From: Paenibacillus_V sp046244365
GTDB taxonomy: Bacteria; Bacillota; Bacilli; Paenibacillales; NBRC-103111
Assembly (NCBI RefSeq): GCF_046244365.1
Contig: NZ_CP176395.1
Coordinates: 2,852,001 to 2,916,000 of the forward strand
Direction: 5' to 3'
Length of the DNA stretch: 64,000 bases
Part shown: positions 16,709 through 26,433 of the stretch, one piece after another
How the letters are laid out: each line of letters begins with the position of its first letter
How positions within the stretch are numbered: the stretch's first letter is position 1
Made by a program: the position numbers and the translations under genes
The notes under the pieces: generated by a model
Seen by the model: the letters and a program-made list of their open reading frames with translations, nothing else
Databases searched by the model: none
What the model was told of the DNA's origin: nothing

Positions 16709-17989
16709 ATGCCGGCATTTCGATTCATACATGCGGCCGACCTGCATCTGGACAGCCCGTTCCGCGGAATGGCGGGCTTGCCCGATGCGGTTCGCGATAC
16801 CGTACGGCGCTCGACGTTCGACGCGCTGGATGCGCTTATTCATCTTGCGGAAAGGGAGCGCGCGGACTTCGTTCTTATCGCCGGCGACGTATACGATGCA
16901 AGCGACCGCTCGTTAAGAGCGCAGCTGCGGCTGCAAAAAGCGATGAAGCGGCTCGCGGAAAGCGGCATTCCGGTTTATGTGATTCACGGCAATCACGATC
17001 CTGACGACGGACGGGCGGCACGGCTAGAATGGCCGGACACCGTCCGTTTCTTTTCGTCCGAGGAAGCGGAAAGCGTACTGGCGCGCTCCCGTTCGGGAGA
17101 GGCGCTGGCCCGCATATACGGAATGTCCTACCGTACGTCCGCCGTTACCGAAAACTTGGCGGCGCGTTACGTACGCGTACCCGATGCGCCCTACCATATC
17201 GCCATGCTTCATTCGAACGTCGACGGCGATCCCGGTCACGACAACTACGCGCCATGTTCGCTCCGGGAGCTGCTGGCAAGCGGCATGGACTACTGGGCGC
17301 TCGGCCATATTCATACGAGGCGCGTGCTTCATGAAGCGCCCTTCGTCGTGTATCCCGGCAATACGCAGGGCAGAAGCGTACGCGAGACGGGCGCGAAGGG
17401 CTGCTATGTGGTCGATGTGACGGAAAGCGGGACGACGACGTTAAGCTTCCGGGCGCTCGACGCGGTAAGATGGTTTCAAGCGGAAGCGACTATCGAGGAT
17501 GCCGATGGGGATCAGACGCTTAAGGATCGGATCGAGCGAACCTTGGAACAAATCCGATCGGAGGCGGAAGGCAGATCGGCTTTCGTGCGCCTGACACTTA
17601 CGGGACGCGGCTCCCTGCATACGAAGCTGACGAAAGCCGGCTATCTCGAAGAGCTGGCGGCGGAATTCCGCGAGACGGAGACGGAAAGAGCAGTCTACGG
17701 TCCGTTCGTTTGGCTGGAATCGGTAAAGCTTCGGACAAGCCTGAATATTGACCGCGAGATGCTGCTTGAACAAAAAAGCTTTCTGGGCGACCTGCTGCGC
17801 ATGTGCGAGGAGCTTCTGGAGGACGATGAGAAAGTTCGGCAGTTTTGCGGAGAAGCGGCGGCTTCCCTGCTCGAAAATCCGCGGACGGCGAAGTACGCGG
17901 AAGCGGCATTCGGCGACGAAGAGCGGCGCGAATGGATTCGGGGGGCGCAGCAGCTTGCGATCGATCTGCTCGCAGAAGAGGAAGGCTGA
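16709..17989 (+). CDS. yhaO: YhaO-like metallophosphoesterase / DNA repair exonuclease subunit, 426 aa
   Basis: A calcineurin-type nuclease of the SbcD/Mre11 group. The five metal-binding motifs are visible in order: 'HAADLHLDSP' (D11, H13), 'IAGDVYD', 'IHGNHDP', 'MLHSNVDGD' and 'ALGHIHTRRV'. The C-terminal domain is the cap and partner-binding part. The YhaN ATPase gene follows 73 bp downstream, matching the yhaO-yhaN pair of bacilli, thought to act as an SbcCD-like complex on DNA ends. Start 16709 follows GAGGAGGAA; the earlier ATG at 16649 lacks a good site. Confidence 0.9.
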   Translation: MPAFRFIHAADLHLDSPFRGMAGLPDAVRDTVRRSTFDALDALIHLAERERADFVLIAGDVYDASDRSLRAQLRLQKAMKRLAESGIPVYVIHGNHDPDDGRAARLEWPDTVRFFSSEEAESVLARSRSGEALARIYGMSYRTSAVTENLAARYVRVPDAPYHIAMLHSNVDGDPGHDNYAPCSLRELLASGMDYWALGHIHTRRVLHEAPFVVYPGNTQGRSVRETGAKGCYVVDVTESGTTTLSFRALDAVRWFQAEATIEDADGDQTLKDRIERTLEQIRSEAEGRSAFVRLTLTGRGSLHTKLTKAGYLEELAAEFRETETERAVYGPFVWLESVKLRTSLNIDREMLLEQKSFLGDLLRMCEELLEDDEKVRQFCGEAAASLLENPRTAKYAEAAFGDEERREWIRGAQQLAIDLLAEEEG

Positions 17990-18062
17990 CGCACCGGGCA
18001 GGCGGCCGATGCGTTCAACAAGCCGGGGGAGCTTTGCGGGCGGGAAGGGAGGTTCAACGAGC

Positions 18063-21000
18063 ATGCACATTAAATCGATACATATTGAGCGCTTCGGAGC
18101 GGCGTCTGACCGGACGATCCATTTGGACAAGCCAATAACCGTCGTGTTCGGCCCGAACGAGGCGGGGAAAAGCACGCTTATGGCTTTTGTGAGAGCCATT
18201 CTGTTCGGTTACCCGGCGCTAAGCGGAGCGGACGCGGCGGCTCAGCGGAGCTTGTCCTCCGGTCACCTTACGCTGCTTGACGAGAGCGGCGGCGAACTGC
18301 GCGTCGAAAGGCGCGAGACGCTGCCGGGCAGCTCCGGGCGGGGCCGTTCGCAAGCGGGCGGCAGCTTGACCGTGATCCGTCAAGACGGCTCTTCGGAAAG
18401 CGGAGAAGCGGCGCTACATTCGGTGCTGGGGGGCATTTCCGGCGAGCTGTACAAAAGCCTGTTCGGATTCGGTTTAAGCGAGCTGCAGGAACTGCGGACG
18501 CTAACGAGCGATGAGCTGAGCGGCTATCTATACAGTGCGGGCTTGGGCTCGCGAGGAGCGGCGATCATGGCGGCGGAACGGAAGCTTGCCCAGGACATGG
18601 AGCAGCTGTATCGTCCGCGAGGCAAAAATCAAGAGCTGCAGCGGACGCTTAAATCGATCGAGCAGCTTGAAGCCGACGTTCGGCATGGCAAAGAAAAGGC
18701 CGGACGCTACAACGAGCTTACGGCGGAGCTTGCGCGGCTGGAAGAAGCCTTAGGGGAAGCGGATGAGGCCGCAGCCCGCCTGCGCACGGAGCTCGTCTGG
18801 CTCGAAATTTGCGAGCAGGCGCTTAGCGGATGGCAGCGGCTTCAGACGATCGAAGGCGAGCTGCGGTTGTTGCCGGAGCCGGACGACCCGTCCGGAACGC
18901 CTTTCCCCGAGCAGGCGATGGCACGCTATGAAGAATGGAACGGCGAGCTCGAGCGCCTTTCGGCAGAGGAGAGCCGGATTCGGTTAAAGCTGGATAAGCA
19001 GGAGGAACGGATAAGGCCGCTAAAGGCTTATCTGGAGGAGGATGCCCGATTAGCGGCTTCTTCCGACCTGCTGCCGCTGATGGAACGAACCGTCTGGTAC
19101 CGGAACGGCGCAATCGCCTTAACGGAGCACCGGTTGGAGCTGGAGCAGCTGCAAGAGCAGCTTGGCAGGCTGCTGCGGCAAATCGGCGAAGGCTGGACGG
19201 AGGACACGCTCGACCGTCAAATCGTAACGGTGGCTAAGAGGGAACAAACGAGGGAATTCGGCGAGCGCTTCAAGCTGGCGGCTAGAGCGGAGGAGCGGGC
19301 TGCCGAGGAGCGGGCGCGGCGATTGGAAGAGACGGCGCTAGCCCGTCACGAACTCGAGCTGCGGGAAGACGAGCTGGCCGAAGCAGCCGCTAAGCGCGAA
19401 CGGATGCTGGAGCTTCTCGGTTTCGCAATTCCCGCAGAGGAGGCAGGGAAGGTAGGTTCGGCGGGTGCAATAGGCTCGCCAGATGCAGCAGGAGCGACCG
19501 GCGCGGCCAGAGTGACTAGTGCGATAGAAGCAATAGGTGCTGCCGGTGCGGCTGGTGCGGCAGGTGCTGCCAGAATGGCCAGTACGATAGGAGCAATAGG
19601 ATCGGTAGGAACAGCAGGAGTGACTGGTGCGATAGGAGCGGAAGGAGCAGCCGGTGCGGCGAGCGAAGCGGACGCCGCCCTCGCGCAGCTGCGCCGCGAC
19701 TTGCTCAAGCTGCAGGAGCTGCAGCTTGAGCTGCGGCACGCCTCGCAGCGCGAGCGCGACTTCGCGCAGCGCGCCGAAGCGGCGCCGCCGGCCGGCCGCA
19801 GCGCCGCGGGCGACGCCGCCGGCGCTGCGCTGACGCGGCTCGCCTGGCTGAGCGCGGCCGGCGGCGCCGTGCTGGCCGCCGCGCTGCTCGCCGCCGGCGA
19901 AAGCGCCGCTGCGCTCGCGGCTGCCGCGCTGGCCGCCGCGGTCAGCGGCTACGCGCTGGCGCAGCGCGGCTCGGCGGCAGCGCGCCGCGCAGGCCGCCCG
20001 CTGCCGGCGGCGCTCGCGCCCGAGGCGGCCGAGCCGCAGCGCGAGCGCGAGCGGCTGCAGCGCCAGCTCGCGCCGCTCGCGGCGTCGCTGGCCGCGCGGC
20101 TGGCGCGCTTCGCCGCCGCGCCCGAGCTCGCCGCCGCCGCGCAGGCGCTCGCGGCCGCGCCCGAGCTCGCCGCCGCCGCGCAGGCGCTCGCGGCCGCGCC
20201 GGGCGAAGCCGCGCCGCTAGACGGCGCCGGCCTGCTGGAGCCGCTCGAGCGTGCGGCGGAGGCGTGGCAGGCTGCGCAGCGCGGCTGGCGGCAGTGCCGC
20301 GAGCGCCGCGATGAGGCGGCGCAGGCGTATGCGGCGGTACGCAGGCGGCTCGCGCAGGCGGAAGCGGACGGCGAAAGCCAGGCCGCCGCCAAGAGTGCGC
20401 TGCAAGCGGAATGGGACGGCTGGCTGGCCGGCCAAGTTTGGCCGCCAGGGCTAAGTCCTGCCGCCGCGCTTGACCTATTCCTGCTTGTCGAGCAAGCGCA
20501 GGACCAGTTGGCCCGCCAAAGAAAAGCGGCAAAACGCTTCGATGCGCTTGCGGAAGAACGGCAAGCGTTCGAGCGCAAAGTTTGCGAGCTTCTTGGAGAG
20601 GAGGCTGCAGACGATGTCCTTCTCGCTCTGAAACGGTGGAAGGAAGCGGCGGACCAAGCGTCGGAAAGGGCGCATGTCCTGAAAGGTCTGGAAGAGGAGG
20701 AAGAGAGGCTCGCGGAGGAGCTTTCTCTTCTACGCTCCGCGATTGATAAGGTGAAGGCCAAAATCGAGCGGCTGTGGCACGACGCAGGCGCTGCCGGCGA
20801 GGAACAATTCCGGCACCGCGTCCGGTTGCATGACGAGCGCTTCCGTCTCGAAGCGGAAAAAAGGCAGGCGGAGGGCATGCTCGAAGCCGCAGCCGGATCC
20901 GGCCGGCTGGGACGGCTGCGCGCCGTTCTTTCCGCCAAAAGCGGCGACGAACTGAAAGCGGACAGTCAAGCGATTCGGGATAAGCTGGACGAAACGAAGC

Positions 21001-21641
21001 GGCTTGCCGACGAGCGGCGCGACCGCCGGGGACGGCTGCGCGCCGAGCTTGAGCAGATGGAAGGCGGAGGCGGGCAAAGCGAAGCGGTGCAGCGACTCGC
21101 CGAGCAAACGGCGCTGTTCGCCGATCAAGGCGGCCGCTGGGCAACGCTGGCCGTCTGTGCGTCGCTCTTCCGAAAAGCGCGGGACGTTTACGAACGGGAA
21201 CGGCAGCCGGGCGTGCTGCAGCGGGCGTCCGAGCATTTCGCGCAGATGACGGGAGGCCGCTATTCCCGGATTGTCGCGCCGCTAGGCGAAAGAAGGCTGG
21301 CGGCCGTGAAGCCGGACGGCGATCATCTGGATTCCTCGCTGCTTAGCAGGGGGACGGCGGAGCAGCTATATTTGGCGATGCGTTTTGCGCTAGCGGAGGA
21401 ATATGCCGGCAGAGCGCGACTGCCTTTAATCATGGACGACATTTTGGTAAACTTTGATAAGGAAAGGCTGATTCGGACCTGCTCCGTGCTGGAGCAAGTG
21501 GCGGAGCGGCATCAGATCGTGCTGTTTACCTGCCATCCGCACATCGTCGAAGCCATTTCGCAGACCGTTCCTTCATGCGGCGCGATCATGCTGGACGGGG
21601 CGGTTGGGAATGCGGCACAAGCGGAGAGAGGGGCGAGATAG
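18063..21641 (+). CDS. yhaN: YhaN-like SMC/Rad50-type ATPase with central membrane-like, low-complexity region, 1192 aa
   Basis: The Walker A 'GPNEAGKST' is at residues 30-38. The ABC signature 'LSRGTAEQLYLAMRFAL' and Walker B 'LPLIMDDILVNFD' lie near residues 1095-1135, so the two halves of the ATPase head meet across long coiled coils. The middle has two hydrophobic Ala-rich helices, as in Bacillus YhaN. Two odd stretches interrupt it: residues about 460-540 are a Gly/Ala/Thr repeat of 'GAIGxxGAAGA' type, and about 685-730 contain a 13-residue tandem duplicate (APELAAAAQALAA twice). The DNA from about 19670 to 20350 is far more GC-rich than its neighbours. GGGAGG precedes the start. Confidence 0.9.
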   Translation: MHIKSIHIERFGAASDRTIHLDKPITVVFGPNEAGKSTLMAFVRAILFGYPALSGADAAAQRSLSSGHLTLLDESGGELRVERRETLPGSSGRGRSQAGGSLTVIRQDGSSESGEAALHSVLGGISGELYKSLFGFGLSELQELRTLTSDELSGYLYSAGLGSRGAAIMAAERKLAQDMEQLYRPRGKNQELQRTLKSIEQLEADVRHGKEKAGRYNELTAELARLEEALGEADEAAARLRTELVWLEICEQALSGWQRLQTIEGELRLLPEPDDPSGTPFPEQAMARYEEWNGELERLSAEESRIRLKLDKQEERIRPLKAYLEEDARLAASSDLLPLMERTVWYRNGAIALTEHRLELEQLQEQLGRLLRQIGEGWTEDTLDRQIVTVAKREQTREFGERFKLAARAEERAAEERARRLEETALARHELELREDELAEAAAKRERMLELLGFAIPAEEAGKVGSAGAIGSPDAAGATGAARVTSAIEAIGAAGAAGAAGAARMASTIGAIGSVGTAGVTGAIGAEGAAGAASEADAALAQLRRDLLKLQELQLELRHASQRERDFAQRAEAAPPAGRSAAGDAAGAALTRLAWLSAAGGAVLAAALLAAGESAAALAAAALAAAVSGYALAQRGSAAARRAGRPLPAALAPEAAEPQRERERLQRQLAPLAASLAARLARFAAAPELAAAAQALAAAPELAAAAQALAAAPGEAAPLDGAGLLEPLERAAEAWQAAQRGWRQCRERRDEAAQAYAAVRRRLAQAEADGESQAAAKSALQAEWDGWLAGQVWPPGLSPAAALDLFLLVEQAQDQLARQRKAAKRFDALAEERQAFERKVCELLGEEAADDVLLALKRWKEAADQASERAHVLKGLEEEEERLAEELSLLRSAIDKVKAKIERLWHDAGAAGEEQFRHRVRLHDERFRLEAEKRQAEGMLEAAAGSGRLGRLRAVLSAKSGDELKADSQAIRDKLDETKRLADERRDRRGRLRAELEQMEGGGGQSEAVQRLAEQTALFADQGGRWATLAVCASLFRKARDVYERERQPGVLQRASEHFAQMTGGRYSRIVAPLGERRLAAVKPDGDHLDSSLLSRGTAEQLYLAMRFALAEEYAGRARLPLIMDDILVNFDKERLIRTCSVLEQVAERHQIVLFTCHPHIVEAISQTVPSCGAIMLDGAVGNAAQAERGAR
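20118..20195 (+). repeat. 39-bp perfect tandem duplication inside yhaN
   Basis: Bases 20118-20156 and 20157-20195 are identical and in frame, encoding APELAAAAQALAA twice. It sits in the very GC-rich central part of the gene and is a likely slippage site. Confidence 0.9.
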
Positions 21642-21642
21642 G

Positions 21643-22602
21643 ATGAATATTGTCGTACTGGACGGATATACGCTGAATCCGGGAGATTTAAGTTGGACTC
21701 GGCTGGAGGCTGCCGGAAAGGTAACCGTTTATGAGCGGACCGCGCCGGAGCAAATCGCCGATCGCGCCGCACATGCGCATATCGTGTTGACGAACAAAAC
21801 GCCGCTGACTAGGGAGACGATAGCGCAGTTACCGAACCTGCAATATATCGGCGTGCTGGCGACGGGCTATAATATCGTCGACATCGCGGCTGCATCCGAG
21901 AGAGGCATTCCGGTTACCAACGTTCCGGGTTACAGCACGCAATCGGTGGCGCAGCTTGTATTCTCTCTGCTGCTGGAGCTGTGCCAGCAGGTTCGCTTGC
22001 ATAGCGACGCGGTTCGTGCAGGGGATTGGGCGAGCTGCCCGGATTTTTGCTTTACGCGTTCGCCTCTAACGGAGCTGGCAGGCAAGACGCTGGGAATTAT
22101 CGGCTACGGTACGATCGGACAGCAGGTGGCGAGGATCGGGCTTGCTTTCGGCATGAAGGTTATCGCTTCGGCCACCCGTCCGAAAACGATAGCCGGCCTG
22201 GAACAAGTGACGATGGGGAGCAACGCAGACGTGTTTGCGTTATCCGACGTCATCAGTCTGCACTGTCCGCAAACGCCCGAGACGGAAGGACTCATCAATG
22301 CGGGCTCCATTCAACAGATGAAGAGCAGCGCTTTGCTTATCAATACGTCACGCGGCGGTTTGATCGTCGAGCGCGATCTGGCCGCTGCCCTGAACGAAGG
22401 CAAGCTGGGGGGCGCAGGCCTGGACGTATTGTCCAAGGAGCCGCCGGCGGCGGACAATCCTCTGCTCGGCGCGCGCAACTGCCTGATTACGCCGCATATC
22501 GCATGGGCAACCTTCGAAGCGCGGCAGCGGCTGATGGATACGGCGGTTGACAATGTTTCTTCCTTCTTGGCCGGCGCCGTATCGAATGCGGTGAACCGCT
22601 AA
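21643..22602 (+). CDS. D-isomer 2-hydroxyacid dehydrogenase (glycerate/hydroxypyruvate type), 319 aa
   Basis: An NAD-binding Rossmann domain, 'GKTLGIIGYGTIGQQVARIG' (about residues 147-166), is inserted in the split catalytic domain. Catalytic residues: Arg in 'LINTSRGGLIVE', Glu in 'DVLSKEPP', His in 'ITPHIAWATFEAR'. It reduces a 2-ketoacid such as hydroxypyruvate with NAD(P)H; 'TPHIAWAT' is common in glycerate dehydrogenases. The ATG is one base past the yhaN stop with GAGAGGGG upstream, so it is probably co-transcribed. Its stop overlaps the convergent gerC-like stop by 4 bases. Confidence 0.9.
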   Translation: MNIVVLDGYTLNPGDLSWTRLEAAGKVTVYERTAPEQIADRAAHAHIVLTNKTPLTRETIAQLPNLQYIGVLATGYNIVDIAAASERGIPVTNVPGYSTQSVAQLVFSLLLELCQQVRLHSDAVRAGDWASCPDFCFTRSPLTELAGKTLGIIGYGTIGQQVARIGLAFGMKVIASATRPKTIAGLEQVTMGSNADVFALSDVISLHCPQTPETEGLINAGSIQQMKSSALLINTSRGGLIVERDLAAALNEGKLGGAGLDVLSKEPPAADNPLLGARNCLITPHIAWATFEARQRLMDTAVDNVSSFLAGAVSNAVNR

Positions 22603-23756
22603 CGCGAGTACTTGTACTTTCCTGTCAAAGTAATGCTCACATGGACGTCGACAGGTCCTAAAGAATCGGCTGTCAACGCGGCGGATCCGCCGCCGCCGGG
22701 ATGCACCGCTTTCCACAACTTATAGTGGAAGCGGTGCAGCTTTTGATTCAGCTGGAGTACGTCGGCGTCCAGATTCAAGCCTTCTTGAAACGTTAGCCGG
22801 ATTTGCTCGGCGACTTTTTTCTCCGCCGCCTTCTGCAGATCGTTCATGCTGATATCGGTCATTTTATTGGATAAGATCGCAGTAGCCGACACGGTTACTC
22901 CATAACGGATACGGCCGTCTTCGCGGATGATCCGGATGTCCGATTTCGGTTTGATCAACTTAAGCATCGCAGCAATCTTGCCGCCATGCTCGACAGTCAA
23001 AAAAGATTGCTCCGTTTCATTCTCAAGCCACCGTGCCCCCACGAATTTCTCAGCCGGAATAAACCCCTTGTATTTATTTTTCTGGAAAACATGGACGCCC
23101 CCTAGCGTAAAAGAGCTTTTTTTGGCATTATCCTTTTCCCACGTATCACCGGTTACCTTCAGCGAGGGAAGCAGCGTGCTGCGGCCATCGTCATAATAAT
23201 CGGCCACAAAATCGTGCAGCATGAGCGGGCGGATCATGGAATACTGCTTGTAGCCGTCCTCCGGGTTGTGCAGCCTCGTGAGCAACCGCGTTTGCTCAAA
23301 GCTCGGCTTGACGGTAAATACCTTTTCGATCGGGTCCGATGTGGCGAAAACCCAGCTTGTATAGCGGGTTTCGTGGAAACGGTCAAATTCCCTGATATAG
23401 GTTTTCATTTCCGGACTTCTTAGCAAATTTTCGGTCAGCAGCAGCCCCGTCGTATGCCCCCAAAAAATTTCCTTCGGCGAAGACTCGTAAATTTTGGCCA
23501 CAGCCTCGGTAATCGTTTTGCCGCGCCCCTTGCCGATCCAGAGCGGCGTGTTTTCGGTCGGGTTACTGCCTTCGGATTTGGCGATATTCGAAACGCTGAG
23601 CATTTGAAAATAAACGATATATTCATTATCCGCATAATCGATGCCGATTCCATTGATGTAATCAAGCATATCCGCATCCTTTGCGTTCCCGCAGCCCGAT
23701 AGCAAAAGGCACGTTACAGTTAGCAGAAATACGGCGAATTGCCGGAACAGCTTCAT
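22599..23756 (-). CDS. Ger(x)C family spore germinant receptor lipoprotein (C subunit), 385 aa
   Basis: A signal peptide with lipobox 'LLLSGC' directs lipid attachment to Cys21-22. The mature domain has GerAC-type motifs: 'DYINGIGIDY', 'GKTITEAVAKIYESSPKEIFWGHTTGLLL' region and a long C-terminal beta-alpha domain. It is the outer-face lipoprotein of a germinant receptor in the inner spore membrane. The start overlaps the A-subunit stop as ATGA, so translation is coupled. Third and last gene of the ger operon. Confidence 0.92.
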   Translation of the reverse strand: MKLFRQFAVFLLTVTCLLLSGCGNAKDADMLDYINGIGIDYADNEYIVYFQMLSVSNIAKSEGSNPTENTPLWIGKGRGKTITEAVAKIYESSPKEIFWGHTTGLLLTENLLRSPEMKTYIREFDRFHETRYTSWVFATSDPIEKVFTVKPSFEQTRLLTRLHNPEDGYKQYSMIRPLMLHDFVADYYDDGRSTLLPSLKVTGDTWEKDNAKKSSFTLGGVHVFQKNKYKGFIPAEKFVGARWLENETEQSFLTVEHGGKIAAMLKLIKPKSDIRIIREDGRIRYGVTVSATAILSNKMTDISMNDLQKAAEKKVAEQIRLTFQEGLNLDADVLQLNQKLHRFHYKLWKAVHPGGGGSAALTADSLGPVDVHVSITLTGKYKYSR

Positions 23757-25216
23757 TCCTCTTCTTTCCTTTCCTCGCGCTTGGGCTTGGTTACCACGCT
23801 TGACTTGGCGTTCCGCTGATTGACCGTCCATGACAGCTTCACGAGCGAAGCGGCCAATTCTTTGAAATTCGGCGGGGAAACGGGCGACAAATACGGGACG
23901 CCGAAAGAGGAGAGGCTCGCCCAGTACAGGACGATGCCGAACATGCCGAGGAAGAAGCCGAACAAACCGAAATAGGTAGAGAGCAGTAAAATGACGATTT
24001 GCAAAATGGCCGTAGCCGAATTTAACCCGTGCGATTGGTTCGTAAAGCCGGCCGTAAACGTCAACGCGGCGATAATTAGCGTTGTGGGAGAGGTCATGCC
24101 TGCCCGAATCGTCGCATCCCCGACGATCAGGCCGCCGACGACTGACAGTGCGGGACCGATTGTCGAGGGCAGCCTTGAGCCCGCTTCAAAGAACAACCGG
24201 AACATAAGAATCATCATGAGCAGCTCGTACGAGGAAGACATCGGCACGCCTTGGCTGGAAACGATGATCGTTGCGAGCAGCGGAAACGGAATTTGATCTT
24301 GATGAAAGGTCGTAAGCGCCGCCCAAAGTCCGGGCAGGAACAAAGTAATGTACAGGCTCAATCTCCGGAGAAGACGGGCGAACGAAACGTACACGACCGG
24401 ACTGTGCGCGTCTTCGGCCGCATTGAACAAGTAGCTGAGCGTAACGGGAGCGATCTGAGCGGCGGGCAGCCCGTCAACGATTAGGGCGAAACGGCCCCGC
24501 AGCAAGCTTTCCAGCGTATGGTCCGGCCGCGAGGTAATGCCCATGAGCGGAAATAGCGTCAAGGATTTGTCGGACAGCAGATTTTTTAACTGCTCGTTGC
24601 TGTATAGCGCTTCTATATCGAGCTTTTCAATTCTAGCGCGTATTTCATTGATGACCCCGGTGGCGGCCGTATGCTCGAGGTAAATCAATCCGACGTCCGT
24701 ACGCGAGTGAGACCCGACCGAGAAGCATTCGAACTTTAGCGACGCCGTTCGCATCCTCTTGCGAATAAGCGCAACGTTGGTGGACAAATTTTCGACGAAG
24801 GCGTCGCGCGGACCGAATAAGGGGGGCTCTACGGTGGAGTCTTGCGGCTGGCGTTCGGGCGTGTCCGAAATATATATCCCATACAGCCGATTCAGCTCTT
24901 CGAACCAAATAAGCAGATTCCCGTTTAGTACGGAACGCAGCGCGTCATCCTCCGATTTTTCCTCGGCAAAGGGAAATAGCAGCAAATTCGCATGCTCGGC
25001 CAGTATACCGCTAGCGAAGCCGGATTGGCGGAACATGTCGTTCAAGCCGGGCATGACCGTTTTGAGAATCAGCCCCTCGTCGCTAATGCCTTTGCAATAG
25101 ATCAGCTCAAGCGTGGCATTCCGCTTTTCGTCCTCGTAACGGAACGTTTGAAAAGTCACGTCGCTGCATTTATCGAATTTGCTTCGAAACTGTTCATAAT
25201 CAAGGTTGTTGCTCAT
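23753..25216 (-). CDS. GerA-type spore germinant receptor A subunit, 487 aa
   Basis: A large hydrophilic N-terminal domain (about residues 1-245) precedes about five membrane helices (about 285-440). Family motifs include 'DGLPAAQIAPVTLSYLFNAAEDAH' (region), 'SFARLLRRLSLYITLFLPGLWAALTTFHQDQIP' (region) and 'SSQGVPMSSSYELLMMILMFRLFFEAG' (region). With the B and C subunits it forms the channel-like receptor that triggers calcium dipicolinate release when a germinant binds. Start 25216 has GGAGGAG upstream, and the gene overlaps the B-subunit 3' end by 17 bp. Confidence 0.93.
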   Translation of the reverse strand: MSNNLDYEQFRSKFDKCSDVTFQTFRYEDEKRNATLELIYCKGISDEGLILKTVMPGLNDMFRQSGFASGILAEHANLLLFPFAEEKSEDDALRSVLNGNLLIWFEELNRLYGIYISDTPERQPQDSTVEPPLFGPRDAFVENLSTNVALIRKRMRTASLKFECFSVGSHSRTDVGLIYLEHTAATGVINEIRARIEKLDIEALYSNEQLKNLLSDKSLTLFPLMGITSRPDHTLESLLRGRFALIVDGLPAAQIAPVTLSYLFNAAEDAHSPVVYVSFARLLRRLSLYITLFLPGLWAALTTFHQDQIPFPLLATIIVSSQGVPMSSSYELLMMILMFRLFFEAGSRLPSTIGPALSVVGGLIVGDATIRAGMTSPTTLIIAALTFTAGFTNQSHGLNSATAILQIVILLLSTYFGLFGFFLGMFGIVLYWASLSSFGVPYLSPVSPPNFKELAASLVKLSWTVNQRNAKSSVVTKPKREERKEEE

Positions 25217-26288
25217 GAGAGGCTCCTCCACGCTTCAACAGGGTAAGAATGCTTAATACGGCGGTAGCGGCCAGCAGCAATAAGAAAGCCGAAGGAAAAA
25301 CGAACGAGACGATGAAGCGGAAATAGTCGTAATCCGTCAGCGGTATGGCGATGCAGAGCAATAACGCAACCGATAGAGCGATGAGCGTCGTACTTCGGGT
25401 TTTTGCTTTTTGGATGGGAAGCAGCTCGCCGATCATGAACAGGCAGATGGAAATGCGAATAAACGCGCCGGACAGCCACTGGTAGATGGAGAACGTATCG
25501 AGATGCTCCAAGTAACGTTTGAAATGGATGAGCCTCCATTGCTCAAAAGCGGGATAGCGCAGCCTGGCCGCCTCCTCGGGACCGAATTCGGCAATCGCTC
25601 CCATAAGGGGGCCGAGCGTCAACCCTACCAAAATAAGTCCGAGCAGCGCCATATGACGGTATCGAATCTTGGACGAAATTCGGTGAGAAAGCAAAAACAC
25701 AAGAAACAATTCCATATAAGCGGCTCCGGCATACATCATGCCCCGCCAAACCGGCTTGAGACCGTCGATGGTTACCGGCAGGAGTCTGCCGTAGTCTTTG
25801 TTCGGAATGTTCGCGCCCGCAACGAAAAAACCGAGCAAGACTACGCCGGGAAGCAGAATACCGGCGGTAATGGCGATAGCCTGAAGGCCGACATTTGCCG
25901 CGATAGAACTGACGATAACCAGGCCGCAGGCGAGTATCATTTGCGAAGAACCGGGCAAGTAGCTGGAGATGGTCCAGACTATCGTCTCCTGCAGGGTAAG
26001 AAAGGCTTGAACGAACAAGTTCAGGCACATAACCGACGTTAGGATCCAGGCGACGGCTTTGCCTGCCTTCGAGGACAGCCAATCAAAGAGCGGCCGTTCT
26101 CCCTTAGCCTTGATTAAGCGGACAAGCAGCCATATCCATAGCAGATACGGAATGACGTTGGCTACCGCCGCAACCCATGCGTCCCTTCCGGAAACGCTGA
26201 GCAGTATGGGGATGAGCGTCACGTGGTTCATTAGTCCGGCCGACATCATCACGAGCATAAAAAGCTGTACCGTATTGATTTTACTCAT
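25200..26288 (-). CDS. GerB-type spore germination permease (endospore germinant receptor B subunit), 362 aa
   Basis: Ten predicted membrane helices with the GerAB/APC superfamily look: 'VQLFMLVMMSAGLMNHVTLIPILLSVSGRDAW' region at the N-terminus and 'LDTFSIYQWLSGAFIRISICLF' region near the end. GerAB proteins bind the amino-acid or nucleoside germinant in a LeuT-type fold. It is first in the operon (B-A-C order rather than the common A-B-C). Start 26288 follows GGAGGAGG. No clear sigma-G promoter could be picked out upstream. Confidence 0.92.
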   Translation of the reverse strand: MSKINTVQLFMLVMMSAGLMNHVTLIPILLSVSGRDAWVAAVANVIPYLLWIWLLVRLIKAKGERPLFDWLSSKAGKAVAWILTSVMCLNLFVQAFLTLQETIVWTISSYLPGSSQMILACGLVIVSSIAANVGLQAIAITAGILLPGVVLLGFFVAGANIPNKDYGRLLPVTIDGLKPVWRGMMYAGAAYMELFLVFLLSHRISSKIRYRHMALLGLILVGLTLGPLMGAIAEFGPEEAARLRYPAFEQWRLIHFKRYLEHLDTFSIYQWLSGAFIRISICLFMIGELLPIQKAKTRSTTLIALSVALLLCIAIPLTDYDYFRFIVSFVFPSAFLLLLAATAVLSILTLLKRGGASHEQQP

Positions 26289-26394
26289 GGTCGTGCCGTC
26301 CTCCTCCGATTCCCTCATTTATCACGCACACGTTAGGTTTTGGAAAAGAAGCGTTTTCTATGCTTGGAGGAAAGGAAAGTTTCTCGAAATTATG

Positions 26395-26433
26395 ATACAA
26401 GTACTATACAAGTATCGTTCGTTTGATTATAAT
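26395..26433 (+). promoter_or_regulatory. Candidate promoter with ATACAAGTA direct repeats
   Basis: ATACAAGTA occurs at 26395-26403 and 26406-26414, one helical turn apart, immediately upstream of a TATAAT box (26428-26433). TATACA, 17 bp before the -10, is a weak -35 and overlaps the second repeat, which suggests activator- or repressor-controlled transcription of the downstream pair. Confidence 0.45.

Noticed and set aside
19942..21144. Long minus-strand frame (400 aa) inside yhaN
   Set aside because: High GC removes stop codons; the product is Arg/Ala/Pro low-complexity sequence, opposite a frame with clear ATPase motifs.
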